Positions 45,430 to 55,218 of a stretch of 64,000 nt of DNA are shown here, piece after piece. A program made the position numbers and the translations under genes. Numbering within the stretch: the stretch's first letter is position 1; every line of letters begins with the position of its first letter. Under the pieces are notes generated by a model. That model worked only from the letters and a program-made list of their open reading frames with translations. It was not told where the DNA came from and made no database searches. The stretch is from Oceanimonas smirnovii ATCC BAA-899 (GTDB lineage: Bacteria; Pseudomonadota; Gammaproteobacteria; Enterobacterales; Aeromonadaceae), in NCBI RefSeq assembly GCF_000381965.1, contig NZ_KB908454.1:410324-474323 (forward strand). The letters are read 5' to 3'.

Positions 45430-46239
45430 TTAATCCCTGAAGCTGGCCCAGATGGGAGCGTGATCCGAGGGCTTTTCAATGCCGCGCAGCTCATAATCAA
45501 CGCCGGTGTCTTCAAGTTTGCTCAGCAGCGGCTGCGTGGCCAGCACCAGATCAATGCGCAGGCCGCGGTTATCATTAAAGCCCTTGCTGCGATAATCAAA
45601 CCAGGAATAGGTCTCGGCATTGGTCGGGTTCTGCAGCCGCCAGGTGTCGGTCAGGCCCCAGCTCAGCAGCCGCTCCATCCACTCCCGCTCTTCCGGCAAA
45701 AAGGAACACTTGCCTTCCCTCAGCCAGCGTTTGCGGTTGGGCTCGCCAATGCCGATATCCAGATCGGTATGGGAAATATTCACATCCCCCATTACCACCA
45801 GATCTTCATCGGGCCGGTGATACTCATTCAGATAATGTTGCAGATCCTGATAAAACCGCTCCTTGGCCGGAAACTTGGTTTCATGCTTGCGGTTCTCACC
45901 TTGCGGAAAATAGCCATTCAGCACGGTAAACTGGCTGCCGTCGGGGCGTTCAAAACGGCCGATAATCATGCGCCGCTGGGCATCTTCCGCATCGGCAGGA
46001 AAGCCTTTCTGTATGCTTACCGCCGGCTGTTTGCTCAGCAAGGCCACTCCATAATGGGCCTTCTGACCATGAAAATAAACGTGATAACCCATGGCCTGCA
46101 CCGCCTCCAGCGGAAAGGCTTCATCGTGTACCTTGGTTTCCTGCAGGCCGATAATATCCGGATTGTGTTTGTCGACAAGCGCCTGTAACTGATGCAAACG
46201 GGCGCGAAGGCCATTGATATTAAAAGAGATAACTTTCAT
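45430..46239 (-). CDS. xthA: Exonuclease III
   Basis: 269 residues (E. coli XthA has 268). The EEP nuclease fold is clear: [33 protein letters not shown] (metal-binding Glu), [26 protein letters not shown] (Asp/Asn), LRIDLVLAT and the final [10 protein letters not shown] with the catalytic Asp-His. It acts in base excision repair as an AP endonuclease and 3'-5' exonuclease. It is divergent from the RND operon and convergent with hisM. Confidence 0.97.
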   Translation of the reverse strand: MKVISFNINGLRARLHQLQALVDKHNPDIIGLQETKVHDEAFPLEAVQAMGYHVYFHGQKAHYGVALLSKQPAVSIQKGFPADAEDAQRRMIIGRFERPDGSQFTVLNGYFPQGENRKHETKFPAKERFYQDLQHYLNEYHRPDEDLVVMGDVNISHTDLDIGIGEPNRKRWLREGKCSFLPEEREWMERLLSWGLTDTWRLQNPTNAETYSWFDYRSKGFNDNRGLRIDLVLATQPLLSKLEDTGVDYELRGIEKPSDHAPIWASFRD

Positions 46240-46428
46240 AAAATGCGTAGATTAAAAAATTTGGCCACATGCTAACAGAAAGCGGCAAGCCGGACAGCCG
46301 GGGTGTGCTTTTTGCCGTAAAGTACCGGTCTGCTGACGTTGCCACATTTTGTAACAACTTTACGGAACATTGACATAGTCTGGTTGTGCCAAACAGGTAC
46401 ACTGACGGTAACTGGTGTTTGGAAAAAA

Positions 46429-47451
46429 ATGATGCAAAAAAAATATAAAACCCTGGCGGCAGTCTGCTGCCTGGTATTGTTTTCTGCCACTGTGCCGGCT
46501 CAGCAGGGAGCCGTAGTCAGTGCCATTACCGTGACTGAGCAACAGCTGCCGTCAAGGCTGCAGCTGGTGGGTACCCTAAAGGCCAACCGGCAGGTGGCCA
46601 TAGCGCCCCAGGTGAGCGCCCGGGTAACGGAGGTACACTTTGTGCCCGGGCAGGCTGTGGAAAAAGGTGATCTGCTGCTCAGTCTGGACAACAGAGCCGC
46701 CAAAGCGGCGGTCAGTGAAGCGGTGGCTGAGCTGCGCGATGCCAGGCGTATTCTGGACAACTTTCAGACCTTGTTTAAACGCAAGGCGGTGACTCAAACC
46801 GAGCTGGAAGGCCAGCAGGCCGCTGTCGCCATGGCCGAAGCCCGGCTGCAGGCAGCCCGGGTAGAGCTTGACTATCTCAGTCTGACCGCACCCTTTGCCG
46901 GTGTAATGGGGCTCAGTGATGTGGCTCCGGGCAGTCTGCTCAGCGCCAATGAACCCGTGGCTGAGCTGTATCAGCTTGAGCAGCTCAAGCTCGACCTGGC
47001 GGTGCCGGAAAAATATTTTTCCCGTCTAACAACAGGAGACCAGCTGCAGGGCACTACCGCGGCCTATGGAGAGCGCAGTTTCAGCGGCACCATCAAGGTA
47101 GTGGCACCGGCGGTGGACGCCAATACTCTGAATGCCCAGGTACGGCTGGAGTTTGATAACAGCGACGGTGCCCTGGTGCCGGGCATGCTGATGCAAGTGC
47201 AGCTGGAACTGGATAATGGCACTACCCTGGCAGTACCGGCCAGCAGCCTGCTCTATGCGGGTAATCAGCGTTTCGTTTATGTGATTGATGAGGCCGGCAA
47301 GGTGGATCGGCGCAGTGTCATCACAGGTCGCAATCTGGGAGAGTGGGTGCAGATAAGCGACGGCCTGGCCGCCGGCGAACGGGTGGTCAGTGAAGGCATT
47401 GTCAAGCTCAGAGACGGCGCTCAGGTGGAGGTGGCCGATGCGGCTCTCTGA
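46429..47451 (+). CDS. RND efflux periplasmic adaptor (MFP) subunit
   Basis: About 340 residues. Signal peptide (KTLAAVCCLVLFSATVPA), barrel-sandwich/lipoyl halves (VAIAPQVSARVTEVHFVPGQ and LTAPFAGVMGLSDVAPGS), an alpha hairpin (about 95-150), and the beta-barrel and membrane-proximal domains. No lipobox. ATGATG start: 46429 or 46432. The gene overlaps the pump by 14 bp. No outer-membrane TolC-type gene is in the operon, so TolC would be recruited from elsewhere. Substrates unknown. Confidence 0.9.
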   Translation: MMQKKYKTLAAVCCLVLFSATVPAQQGAVVSAITVTEQQLPSRLQLVGTLKANRQVAIAPQVSARVTEVHFVPGQAVEKGDLLLSLDNRAAKAAVSEAVAELRDARRILDNFQTLFKRKAVTQTELEGQQAAVAMAEARLQAARVELDYLSLTAPFAGVMGLSDVAPGSLLSANEPVAELYQLEQLKLDLAVPEKYFSRLTTGDQLQGTTAAYGERSFSGTIKVVAPAVDANTLNAQVRLEFDNSDGALVPGMLMQVQLELDNGTTLAVPASSLLYAGNQRFVYVIDEAGKVDRRSVITGRNLGEWVQISDGLAAGERVVSEGIVKLRDGAQVEVADAAL

Positions 47452-50400
47452 TATCGCCATTGCCCGGCCGGTGCTGGCTACCGTGCTCAGCCTGATGCTG
47501 TGCGTGTTTGGTCTGATCGCCTTTTTTGAACTGCCCCTGCGGGAAATGCCCGACACCACTTCGCCCATTGTTACAGTGCGCACTGATTATACCGGTGCCA
47601 GCGCCAGCGTGATGGAAAGCCAGGTGACCAAGCGGCTGGAAGACGAGTTGTCGGGCATCAGCGGCGTCAAGTTTATCAGCTCATCCACCAGTGACGGCAG
47701 CTCGCGCATTACGGTGGAGTTTAATCCGGAGCGGGATCTTGATAATGCCGCCAGTGATGTACGCGAAGCCGTTTCCCGGGCATCCCGGCAGCTGCCCGAT
47801 GATGCCGATGCCCCTGTGGTCACCAAAGACACCGGGCGTAACGACGTGATCCTATGGGTTACCCTCAGATCTACCGGTATGTCGGCACTGGCGCTGGGGG
47901 ATTATGCCGAAAATGTGCTGGCAGACAGATTCAGCCTGCTCGATGGCGTCAGCTCCGTGTGGGTGGGCGGACGCAAGGAGCGGGTAATGAATGTGCGTCT
48001 TAACACCGCCGCCATGGCGGTGCGGGGCGTGACAGTGGCCGATATTGCCGCCGCTCTGCGCAGCCAGAACGTTGAGCTTCCCGCCGGCACCCTGGAAAAC
48101 GATCAGCAAAACTTTGCCGCCCGTATTGAGCGGGGTTATAACCTGGCAGCCGACTTTAATAACCTGGCCATTCGTAATCTGGCCGGGGGCGAGCGGATTT
48201 ATCTGCGGGATGTGGCGGAAATATGGGAAGGAGAAAAGCCCGAAGATACGCTGTTCCGCTCCAATGGTCAGAGTGTGGTAGGACTTGGTATCGTCAAACA
48301 AACCCAGGCCAATACTCTGGAAGTGATTGATGAAGTCAAGCGGGCAGTGCGGGCACAGCAGCCTTTTTTGCCTGATAACACCGAGCTGACCTGGACTTAT
48401 GACAGCTCGGTGTTTATTGAAAGCGCCATCGACGAAGTGTATCAGACCCTGTTCATTACCATGGCGCTGGTAGTGCTGGTGATTTATATCTTTTTGGGGC
48501 AGATGCGGGCGACACTGATTCCGGCGGTGACGGTGCCGGTATCCTTGATCAGTGCCTTTATTGTGGCCATGGTGATGGGCTTTTCGGTCAATCTGATTAC
48601 CCTGATGGCGTTGATCATGGCCATTGGTCTGGTGGTGGATGATGCCATTGTGGTGCTGGAAAATATTTATCACCATCTGGAGCGGGGGCGCTCACCGCTG
48701 GCAGCAGCCTGGCATGGCACTCGAGAAGTGGGCTTTGCGGTGATTGCCACCACACTCACGCTGATTTCGGTGTTTTTACCCATTGTGTTTATGGGCGGCA
48801 TTATCGGTCGTATCTTTACCGAGTTTGCAGTGCTGCTGGCGGCTGCCGTGGGCTTTTCTTCGCTGGTGGCGTTAACCCTGAGTCCGGTGATGGCAGGCAA
48901 GCTGCTGAAACGGGAGCAAGCGCCCGGCCGGCTGACGCAATATTTTGACCGTGCCTTTGCCCGCCTTGAAAAAGGCTATCGCCGGCTGCTGGTGCGGGAG
49001 CTGCGCCATGGCTGGTGGGCCCCTGTGGTCATGGTGGCAGCATTGGGTGTTATTGCCCTGTTGTTTCGGGAAATTCCTCAGAGTCTGACACCACAAGAGG
49101 ACAGAGGCGTGGTGTTCGTCATGGTTAAAGGAGCAGAAGGGGCCAGCTTTGAACGCATGAGCAAGGCCATGGGCGAGGTGGAAAGCAGCCTGATGCCACT
49201 GCGGGAAGAAGGCATTATCAGCAGCCTGACGGTGCGCACTCCCGGCTTTGGCGGCGGTGTGAACAGCGGCATCATGTTTGCCAGCCTCAGTAACTGGAAT
49301 GAGCGCAGCGTGTCGTCGGCAGAGGTGGCCGGGCGCATTCGCGCGCTTACCCGTAATGTGACCGATGTTTTGGTGATCCCCATCTTGCCGTCATCCATTC
49401 GCAGCGGCTCCAGTACACCGGTGGAGTTTGTATTGGGCGGGGCCGATTATGATCAGCTGCTGGAGTGGGCCGAGCAGCTGCGTACTCTGGCCCGGGATAA
49501 TCCCGGCCTGGGCGATCTTGAACTCGACTTTGATCGCACCAAACCAGAGCTGCTGGTACAGGTAGACCAGCAGCGGGCAGCGAGTCTGGGTATATCTGTA
49601 ACCGAGGTGGCCAACAGCCTGAACGTGATGCTGGGTGGCCAGGCGGTTACCACCTATTCCCGTGAAGGAGAGGAATACGATGTATTCCTCAAGGGTAACG
49701 AAGACGACTTCAGTCGCATGGACGATCTGGCATCGCTTTATTTACGCACCGACAGCGGCCAGCTGGTGTCGCTCGATAATCTGGTCAGCCTGCAGGAACA
49801 GGGGGCACCGGGCTCCTTGAATCACTACAACCGTAAAAAAGCCATTACCCTGAGCGCCAACCTGGAAGGCAGCTACAGCCAGGGTGAAGCGCTGGATTAT
49901 CTGGACGGCCTGGTGCGGGATAACCTGCCCGATGCCGCTACCGTGGATTATAAGGGCGAGTCACTGGAATACCGCTCCAATCAGAGCGACATTGCCTTTG
50001 TATTCGGGCTGGCGCTGCTGGTGGTATTTTTAATTCTGGCGGCTCAGTTCGAGAGCTTTATACATCCCTTTATTGTGCTGCTGACGGTACCGCTGGGGCT
50101 GGTAGGGGGTCTGCTGGGCCTGTATCTGGCAGGCATTACCCTTAACGCCTACAGCCAGATTGCCATGGTGATGCTGATTGGCCTGGTGACTAAAAACGGT
50201 ATTCTTATCGTGGAATTTGCCAACCAGCTGCGGGACAAGGGGCTGGAGTTTGACGATGCCCTGACCGAGGCGGCGGTGCGTCGGTTGCGTCCCATTCTGA
50301 TGACCGCCTTTACCACGGTAGCCGGGGCTGTGCCGCTGATCCTGACCAGCGGGGCCGGAGCAGAAAGCCGGCAGGCGGTAGGTATGGTGGTATTTGGCGG

Positions 50401-50530
50401 TGTGGCCCTGGCCACCCTGCTGACGCTGTTTATTGTGCCGGCCATGTATCGCATGCTGGCACGTCATACCAAATCACCGGAGCACCAGCAGCGCCGGCTG
50501 GAAGCCGAGCTGAAGGAGAGCGGGGAGTAA
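47438..50530 (+). CDS. RND multidrug efflux pump, HAE1 family
   Basis: 1030 residues from MRLSDIAIARPVLATVLSLM. Typical AcrB-like plan: 12 TM helices, two large periplasmic loops, the proton-relay aspartates in TM4 (IGLVVDDAIVVLENIYHHLE, near residue 405), FAVLLAAAVGFSSLVALTLS, and the C-terminal DALTEAAVRRLRPILMTAFT. With the MFP protein it exports drugs or other amphipaths with proton energy. The start at 47438 lies inside the MFP gene; a longer frame from 47390 is rejected. Followed by two hairpins. Confidence 0.95.
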   Translation: MRLSDIAIARPVLATVLSLMLCVFGLIAFFELPLREMPDTTSPIVTVRTDYTGASASVMESQVTKRLEDELSGISGVKFISSSTSDGSSRITVEFNPERDLDNAASDVREAVSRASRQLPDDADAPVVTKDTGRNDVILWVTLRSTGMSALALGDYAENVLADRFSLLDGVSSVWVGGRKERVMNVRLNTAAMAVRGVTVADIAAALRSQNVELPAGTLENDQQNFAARIERGYNLAADFNNLAIRNLAGGERIYLRDVAEIWEGEKPEDTLFRSNGQSVVGLGIVKQTQANTLEVIDEVKRAVRAQQPFLPDNTELTWTYDSSVFIESAIDEVYQTLFITMALVVLVIYIFLGQMRATLIPAVTVPVSLISAFIVAMVMGFSVNLITLMALIMAIGLVVDDAIVVLENIYHHLERGRSPLAAAWHGTREVGFAVIATTLTLISVFLPIVFMGGIIGRIFTEFAVLLAAAVGFSSLVALTLSPVMAGKLLKREQAPGRLTQYFDRAFARLEKGYRRLLVRELRHGWWAPVVMVAALGVIALLFREIPQSLTPQEDRGVVFVMVKGAEGASFERMSKAMGEVESSLMPLREEGIISSLTVRTPGFGGGVNSGIMFASLSNWNERSVSSAEVAGRIRALTRNVTDVLVIPILPSSIRSGSSTPVEFVLGGADYDQLLEWAEQLRTLARDNPGLGDLELDFDRTKPELLVQVDQQRAASLGISVTEVANSLNVMLGGQAVTTYSREGEEYDVFLKGNEDDFSRMDDLASLYLRTDSGQLVSLDNLVSLQEQGAPGSLNHYNRKKAITLSANLEGSYSQGEALDYLDGLVRDNLPDAATVDYKGESLEYRSNQSDIAFVFGLALLVVFLILAAQFESFIHPFIVLLTVPLGLVGGLLGLYLAGITLNAYSQIAMVMLIGLVTKNGILIVEFANQLRDKGLEFDDALTEAAVRRLRPILMTAFTTVAGAVPLILTSGAGAESRQAVGMVVFGGVALATLLTLFIVPAMYRMLARHTKSPEHQQRRLEAELKESGE

Positions 50531-50540
50531 ATAAAGGAAT

Positions 50541-50558
50541 GCCGCACATCAGTGCGGC
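50541..50558 (+). other. hairpin after the RND pump gene
   Basis: GCCGCAC and GTGCGGC form a 7-bp stem with a short ATCA loop, 10 bp past the RND stop. No T-run follows, so it may protect the 3' end. Confidence 0.5.
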
Positions 50559-50575
50559 AACCTGTATTAAGGCAT

Positions 50576-50606
50576 AAAAAAGCCGGTGCAGTGCACCGGC
50601 TTTTTT
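50576..50606. terminator. bidirectional terminator between RND gene and tRNA-Tyr
   Basis: AAAAAAGCCGGTGCA and TGCACCGGCTTTTTT form a 15-bp palindrome with T-runs on both strands. It ends the RND transcript on the plus strand and the tRNA-Tyr transcript on the minus strand. Confidence 0.9.
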
Positions 50607-50612
50607 AAATGA

Positions 50613-50697
50613 TGGTGGAGGGAGCTGGATTCGAACCAGCGAAGGCTGAGCCGTCAGATTTACAGTCTGATCCCTTTGGCCACTCGGGAACCCCTCC
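50613..50697 (-). tRNA. tRNA-Tyr (GTA), copy 1
   Basis: 85 nt including an encoded CCA. Acceptor stem GGAGGGG/TCCCTCC, anticodon stem-loop CAGA-CTGTAAA-TCTG with anticodon GTA, a long variable arm (CGGCTCAGCCTTC) as in bacterial tRNA-Tyr, and T arm GCTGGTTCGAATCCAGC. Identical to copy 2 at every base. Confidence 0.97.
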
Positions 50698-50751
50698 ACG
50701 AGTAAACTTGCACATTGTGTTGCTCATCGCTTGCGCGCTGAACTGAATAGG

Positions 50752-50836
50752 TGGTGGAGGGAGCTGGATTCGAACCAGCGAAGGCTGAGCCGTCAGATTT
50801 ACAGTCTGATCCCTTTGGCCACTCGGGAACCCCTCC
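50752..50836 (-). tRNA. tRNA-Tyr (GTA), copy 2
   Basis: 85 nt, identical to the copy at 50613; 54 bp separate them. It is promoter-proximal, so both are probably cut from one precursor. Two tandem tRNA-Tyr genes are also seen in E. coli (tyrTV). Confidence 0.97.
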
Positions 50837-50851
50837 ACATCAGTGGGGCGC

Positions 50852-50879
50852 ATACTACCAAAACAAACGGCATTGTGAA
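50852..50879 (-). promoter_or_regulatory. sigma-70 promoter of the tRNA-Tyr operon
   Basis: On the minus strand, -35 TTCACA and -10 TAGTAT are 16 bases apart, followed by the G/C-rich discriminator GCGCCCC typical of stringently controlled stable-RNA promoters. It lies 16 bp upstream of the second tRNA. Confidence 0.7.
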
Positions 50880-50967
50880 CCCCTGAAGGGCAATTAATTT
50901 GCTAAATATCGGGGGTTTCCGGCCGATAAAGGTTTAAACGCTCAACTTTTAAACTTTTCGGGTTTTC

Positions 50968-51447
50968 ATGACCACACCAGTGCAGGCCAATTTGCTGATC
51001 AACGACAGCCAGCTGGGAGACAGCCTTAATCAGGCGGTTCACCAGGGGCGGCGTCGTGATTTTGGCTTGCTGCTGGCCATGCTGTCGGAAGATGCCCGGG
51101 ATCTTCCCCGCATTAATGAGCCGGTCACCCAGGCCGGCGAGCCCGACTGGCGCAATTATTTCGCGCTGCCCGAGCCCACACCGCCCATGTTTGCCGAGCA
51201 ACGGGATCAGGCCCGCGCCAATACCCTGAGTACGCTTGCCGGCTCACTGCAGCAAGACAGCCTGCGGCTGCTGCTGGCCATGCGCGGTGAGCCCCTTAAA
51301 CCTTGCCGCGATGAACTGCCCGCCGAGGTCACTTCCAACCTGGACCCCAGAGCACTGGCGCGTATGCAGGGCAAGCTGAATGCCTATCTGCCCCAGCAGC
51401 CCGAGCGTATGCTGGAGGTATTGGAAGCGGTGCACGCCACCGCCTGA
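50968..51447 (+). CDS. VC2046/SO_2500-like protein of unknown function
   Basis: 159 residues, soluble, with no signal peptide or TM helix. It looks like a small family found in Vibrio, Shewanella and Aeromonas (recollection); motifs include LLINDSQLGDSLNQAVHQGR, RRDFGLLLAMLSEDA and RMLEVLEAVH. Mostly helical. Function is unknown. It ends directly against the stop of the convergent KAS III gene, with no terminator. Confidence 0.6.
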   Translation: MTTPVQANLLINDSQLGDSLNQAVHQGRRRDFGLLLAMLSEDARDLPRINEPVTQAGEPDWRNYFALPEPTPPMFAEQRDQARANTLSTLAGSLQQDSLRLLLAMRGEPLKPCRDELPAEVTSNLDPRALARMQGKLNAYLPQQPERMLEVLEAVHATA

Positions 51448-52533
51448 TCAGCGCTGTTTATTTGCCTGTTGGCAGCCTTCAATGGCAGAAGCCAGTAATG
51501 TCAGCGCACTGTGCTCGCAGGGGGGCAGAGCGGCATCGCTTTGCCGTATTGGCGTAACCCGCTCGCCCCAGCGAATCACCCCTGCACCCCAGGTCAGGCC
51601 GGCACCAAAGGCGGCGGTCAGCAGCAGCGCGCCCGGGCGAATGCGGCCTTGCTCCAGGGCTTCGCACAGGGCAATGGGCACAGTAGCCGCCGAGGTGTTG
51701 CCATAGTCGGCAATATTGACCATGACTTTATCGGCGGGCACCGCCATTTTTTTGGCCAGGGTTTCAATAATGCGTATATTGGCCTGATGAGGCAGCATAA
51801 GATCAATATGCTCCGGGCTGACACCGGCCTCATCCAGCACAAAAGCGGCGGCCTCACCCATGCCCCGCACCGCGCGCTTGAAAATCTCCTGACCTTCAAA
51901 GTTCACATCAAACAGACCGTCCACATGAGCAAAGCGGGCGCGGCCCGTGCCTGAGTCGGGTACTGCCAGAATATCTCTGGCCTCGGCATCACAACCCAGT
52001 TTGTCGGCAATCAGGCCGCAGGGAGCGTCGCTGGCTTCCAGCACAACCGCGCCGGCACCGTCACCGAACAGCACGGCGGTATCCCGGCGGGTCCAGTCCA
52101 GATAGTGGGTCAGGCGCTCGGCACCAATTACCAGCAGCCGGTTCATGCTGCCGGCGCGGATCATGGCCGAGCCCACACTCAGGCCATAAATAAAGCCGGT
52201 GCAGGCGGCATTGAGATCAAATACGGCAGCGGCGGGAATGCCCAGATTGCGCTGCACCGCCGAGGCGGCGCTGGGCACCAGGGTGTCGGGACTGGCGGTG
52301 GCCAGAATAATGCCGTCAATCTGGTGTGGCTCAAGACCGGCGGCGGCCAGTGCCTGCCGGGCTGCTACCGTGGCCATGTCGGAGGTGTTTACATGAGCAA
52401 TGCGCCGGGCGCGAATGCCGGTGCGGCTTTGAATCCAGTCGTCCGAGGTATCCAGAAAGGTGCTGAGATCCTGATTGCTCAGCACGGCCGGCGGCAGACA
52501 TTTGCCCCAGCCGGTGATATTGGCATAACGCAT
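51448..52533 (-). CDS. Beta-ketoacyl-ACP synthase III (FabH-like)
   Basis: 361 residues, longer than usual FabH (about 317-330) because of a C-terminal tail beyond residue 335. The KAS III catalytic triad is seen: Cys in [13 protein letters not shown] (near 113), His in [11 protein letters not shown] (near 255), Asn in [11 protein letters not shown] (near 285). It condenses an acyl-CoA with malonyl-ACP. No fatty-acid genes (plsX, fabD) adjoin it, so it is a second FabH-type enzyme, perhaps with a different starter. Confidence 0.9.
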   Translation of the reverse strand: MRYANITGWGKCLPPAVLSNQDLSTFLDTSDDWIQSRTGIRARRIAHVNTSDMATVAARQALAAAGLEPHQIDGIILATASPDTLVPSAASAVQRNLGIPAAAVFDLNAACTGFIYGLSVGSAMIRAGSMNRLLVIGAERLTHYLDWTRRDTAVLFGDGAGAVVLEASDAPCGLIADKLGCDAEARDILAVPDSGTGRARFAHVDGLFDVNFEGQEIFKRAVRGMGEAAAFVLDEAGVSPEHIDLMLPHQANIRIIETLAKKMAVPADKVMVNIADYGNTSAATVPIALCEALEQGRIRPGALLLTAAFGAGLTWGAGVIRWGERVTPIRQSDAALPPCEHSALTLLASAIEGCQQANKQR

Positions 52534-52599
52534 GAGATTCCCGCTGTTCAGGTGAAAGATTCATCGATTATGCCCAAGGCCCGGGCATAACTCTAGCGC

Positions 52600-52998
52600 T
52601 TACAGGCGGCCGTCCTGCTCCAGCCGCCGGCGCACCCAGGTGCGATATAGCCAGGAAAGAACCGGCCGCACCACCGGCAAACTGATAAACCAGGCCAGCG
52701 GCATTAATCGTGGCACCCGTTTCATCAGCAGAATATAGGCATCCAGCTCGGAATGGATATCTCCTTCGGCAGTCTGCACATGCAGCTCCTGCAAGGCCTG
52801 CTGCGGGCTGATACCCATGCCCAGCAGCACTTCTTCCTTGTCGGTAATATCAAACCAGTAAATATCCCGGCCCCTGTCGCCGGCCCAGCGTTCGTAGCGG
52901 GCTCTGTCCTTGATGCAGCCTTCGCAGGAGCCATCGTAAAACACCACCAGCTGGTGGCGTGGTTTTTTATCATCCAAAGCAGTCCTCCATGGCTTCAT
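52600..52998 (-). CDS. DCC-family thiol-disulfide oxidoreductase-like protein (DUF393)
   Basis: 132 residues. The DCC motif appears near residue 22 as VVFYDGSCEGCIKDRARYER (YDGxCxxC), followed by IYWFDITDKEE and the C-terminal SLPVVRPVLSWLYRTWVRRR, all typical of DUF393. Predicted thioredoxin-like; the partner is unknown. It lies between the FabH-like and M32 genes, all on the minus strand. Confidence 0.85.
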   Translation of the reverse strand: MKPWRTALDDKKPRHQLVVFYDGSCEGCIKDRARYERWAGDRGRDIYWFDITDKEEVLLGMGISPQQALQELHVQTAEGDIHSELDAYILLMKRVPRLMPLAWFISLPVVRPVLSWLYRTWVRRRLEQDGRL

Positions 52999-53027
52999 CC
53001 GTGAAACCTGTTTTCAGCATAGACGGT

Positions 53028-54503
53028 TCAAGCCAGATAGCGCTGCTCCAGATGGCGGCGAAAGGGCGCAGACGACAGGCTTTGTCCGCTGGCCTGCTGC
53101 AATAACTCCTCAGTGGACAGCAGGCTGGCATGCTGCCAGATATGTTGCTGCAGCCAGTTGAACACGGGGGCAAGATCCCCGCTCAGCAACTGCTCAAAGC
53201 TGCCTAACTGTTGTTGCATGGCCTCTGCCAGCTGAGCGGCATAAATGGCACCCAGGGTATAGCTGGGAAAATAGCCAAAGCTGCCGTCGGTCCAGTGAAT
53301 ATCCTGCAGACAACCGTTTTTGTAATCGCCCTTGGTGCTGAGCCCCAGATACTGCTGCATTAGCTGATCCCAGCGCTCGGGCACATGGCGGGGCTCAAGG
53401 TTGCCTTCAATCAGATCCCGTTCAATCTGGTAACGCAGCATCACATGAGCCGGGTAGGTGACTTCATCGGCGTCCACGCGAATAAAACCGGGCTGCACCC
53501 GGGTATAGAGTCTGGCCAGGTTGTCGGGAGCAAAGGCGGCCTGCTCGCCCAGGTGCTGGTTCAGCAGCGGAGACAGCTGGGTCAGAAAGCTCGGGTGGCG
53601 GCCCAGCTGCATTTCAAAGAACAGGCTCTGGGACTCATGCACTCCCATGGATCTGGCCTGGCCCACGGGCAGTTTGCGCCATTGTGCCGGCAGCCCCTGC
53701 TCATAGCGGGCATGACCGGTTTCATGAATAATGCCCATCAGCGCCTGGGCGGCGTCGTTTTCGTCATAGCGGGTGGTCAGGCGCACATCGTCACTGACGC
53801 CGCCACAAAAAGGATGAAAACTGACATCCAGCCGGCCCCGGTTAAAGTCAAAGCCAAGCTTTGCCATCACTTCCAGCCCCAGGGCTTTTTGTTGTTCGGT
53901 GGCAAAGGGGCCAGCCGGCTGCAGCACCGACTCGCTGCGCTGTTTTTCCTGCACTTGCGTAATCAGGCCGGGCAGCCACTGATTCAGATCGTTAAATAAA
54001 GCGTCCAGGGTCTGGCTGCGCATGCCCGGCTCGTAAAGTTCCAGCAGGCTGTCGTAGCGGGACAAGCCCAGCGCATCGGCCCGGGCACCGGCAGCCTCGC
54101 GGGAGAGCGCCACCACTTCTTCAAACAAGGGTAAAAAGCCGGCCCAGTCATTGGCCGGACGCAGGCTGCGCCAGGCATGCTCGCAGCGGGAGCCGGCCAA
54201 CGAGCGGGCGCGTACCAGATCCTGAGGCAGCAGGGTGGCATCACGCCAGCTGCGCTGCATTTCTGCCAGACTTTGCTGCTGCCCGGCAGACAGCGCTTCG
54301 CTTTTTGCTTCGGCAAACCAGTCACTCAGGCGCTCATCCTGTAATTGCTGATGGCACAACACTGCCAGTGTGCCCAAGGCCTCGGCTCTGGCCTCATTGC
54401 CGCCGGCGGGCATCATGGTGGCCTGATCCCAGCCACAGATGGCACCCAGGTGCTGCAGGTGATGCAGTTGTTCAAAATGCTGCTCCAGTGCGGAATAAGA
54501 CAT
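53028..54503 (-). CDS. M32 carboxypeptidase (carboxypeptidase Taq family)
   Basis: 491 residues, mostly helical. The zinc motif HExxH occurs as IIHETGHARYEQGLP (near residue 260), with the M32-type flanks HPFCGGVSDDVRLTTRYDEN upstream and GVHESQSLFFEMQLGR downstream (third ligand Glu). N-terminal CGWDQATMMPAGG is a family hallmark. It removes C-terminal residues from peptides in the cytosol. The ATG is at 54503; upstream is smrA, 21 bp away. Confidence 0.95.
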   Translation of the reverse strand: MSYSALEQHFEQLHHLQHLGAICGWDQATMMPAGGNEARAEALGTLAVLCHQQLQDERLSDWFAEAKSEALSAGQQQSLAEMQRSWRDATLLPQDLVRARSLAGSRCEHAWRSLRPANDWAGFLPLFEEVVALSREAAGARADALGLSRYDSLLELYEPGMRSQTLDALFNDLNQWLPGLITQVQEKQRSESVLQPAGPFATEQQKALGLEVMAKLGFDFNRGRLDVSFHPFCGGVSDDVRLTTRYDENDAAQALMGIIHETGHARYEQGLPAQWRKLPVGQARSMGVHESQSLFFEMQLGRHPSFLTQLSPLLNQHLGEQAAFAPDNLARLYTRVQPGFIRVDADEVTYPAHVMLRYQIERDLIEGNLEPRHVPERWDQLMQQYLGLSTKGDYKNGCLQDIHWTDGSFGYFPSYTLGAIYAAQLAEAMQQQLGSFEQLLSGDLAPVFNWLQQHIWQHASLLSTEELLQQASGQSLSSAPFRRHLEQRYLA

Positions 54504-54524
54504 GATGTTTCCTTTGGTAAGCGG

Positions 54525-55106
54525 TTAACCCTGCCGGCTTTGCAGCCGCTCCCGGGTATCCTGTTTGGCCTGTTCGCTTTTGCGCAACAATACATAAAGA
54601 CAGCCGCTGCCGCCATGCTGGTGCAGGGCGCTGTGGCAGGCCAGCACTTCCGGCAACTGGGGCAGCCAGCCGGAAACATAGCTTTTGAGCAGGGCCGGCG
54701 GCTGGCTGCGTTCGCCCTTGCCGTGCACTATCATCACCGCCCTCAGGTTGCGGCGCAGACAGCCCTGCAAAAAGTTCAGCAGGGCGTCCCGGGCTTTTTC
54801 CACGCTGTGATGATGCAGATCGAGACGGGCGTCACAGGGATATTTGCCAAGACGCAGCTTTTTGAACACACCTTCCTGCACGCCGGGCTTTTTGTAGCTC
54901 ACCATATCATCAGGGCGCAGCAGCGCTACATGATCCAGCGACAACAGCGGCAGGGCAGCTTCGGCGCTGGTTTCTGCCGCCTTGCGGCGTGCGGCAATGG
55001 TGGCTGCATCGCGTTTGCTGGCGTGGCTGGCGGGCAGGGTGTCCTGCTTCAGGGGCGTCAGTCCGTCCATTTCATCAAGAAAAGAGGACCAGTCGTTATG
55101 GCTCAT
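54525..55106 (-). CDS. smrA: Smr-domain endonuclease SmrA
   Basis: 193 residues: a basic N-terminal region (about 1-90) and a C-terminal Smr domain with LDLHHHSVEKARDALLNFL, VMIVHGKGERS and SALHQHGGSGCLYVLLRK, the three Smr motifs. SmrA/B proteins are nicking or RNA-cleaving nucleases; the related SmrB acts at collided ribosomes. Same strand and 21 bp before the M32 gene, so they may share a transcript. Confidence 0.9.
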   Translation of the reverse strand: MSHNDWSSFLDEMDGLTPLKQDTLPASHASKRDAATIAARRKAAETSAEAALPLLSLDHVALLRPDDMVSYKKPGVQEGVFKKLRLGKYPCDARLDLHHHSVEKARDALLNFLQGCLRRNLRAVMIVHGKGERSQPPALLKSYVSGWLPQLPEVLACHSALHQHGGSGCLYVLLRKSEQAKQDTRERLQSRQG

Positions 55107-55167
55107 AACACGGTTCCTTGGTGTTCGGAATTAGCCGCAGTATAAGCAATTGGATTAAAAGGGGGAA

Positions 55168-55205
55168 CGACGGGCCTCAGGGGAGGAGGAGAGTGAAGCC
55201 CGCCG
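55168..55205 (-). terminator. possible terminator of the DUF3149 gene
   Basis: CGACGGGC and GCCCGCCG pair as an 8-bp stem with one mismatch around a loop of about 22 bases, followed on the minus strand by TTCCCCCTTTT. The long loop and broken T-run keep confidence low. Confidence 0.35.
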
Positions 55206-55218
55206 TTTTTTAACGTAG

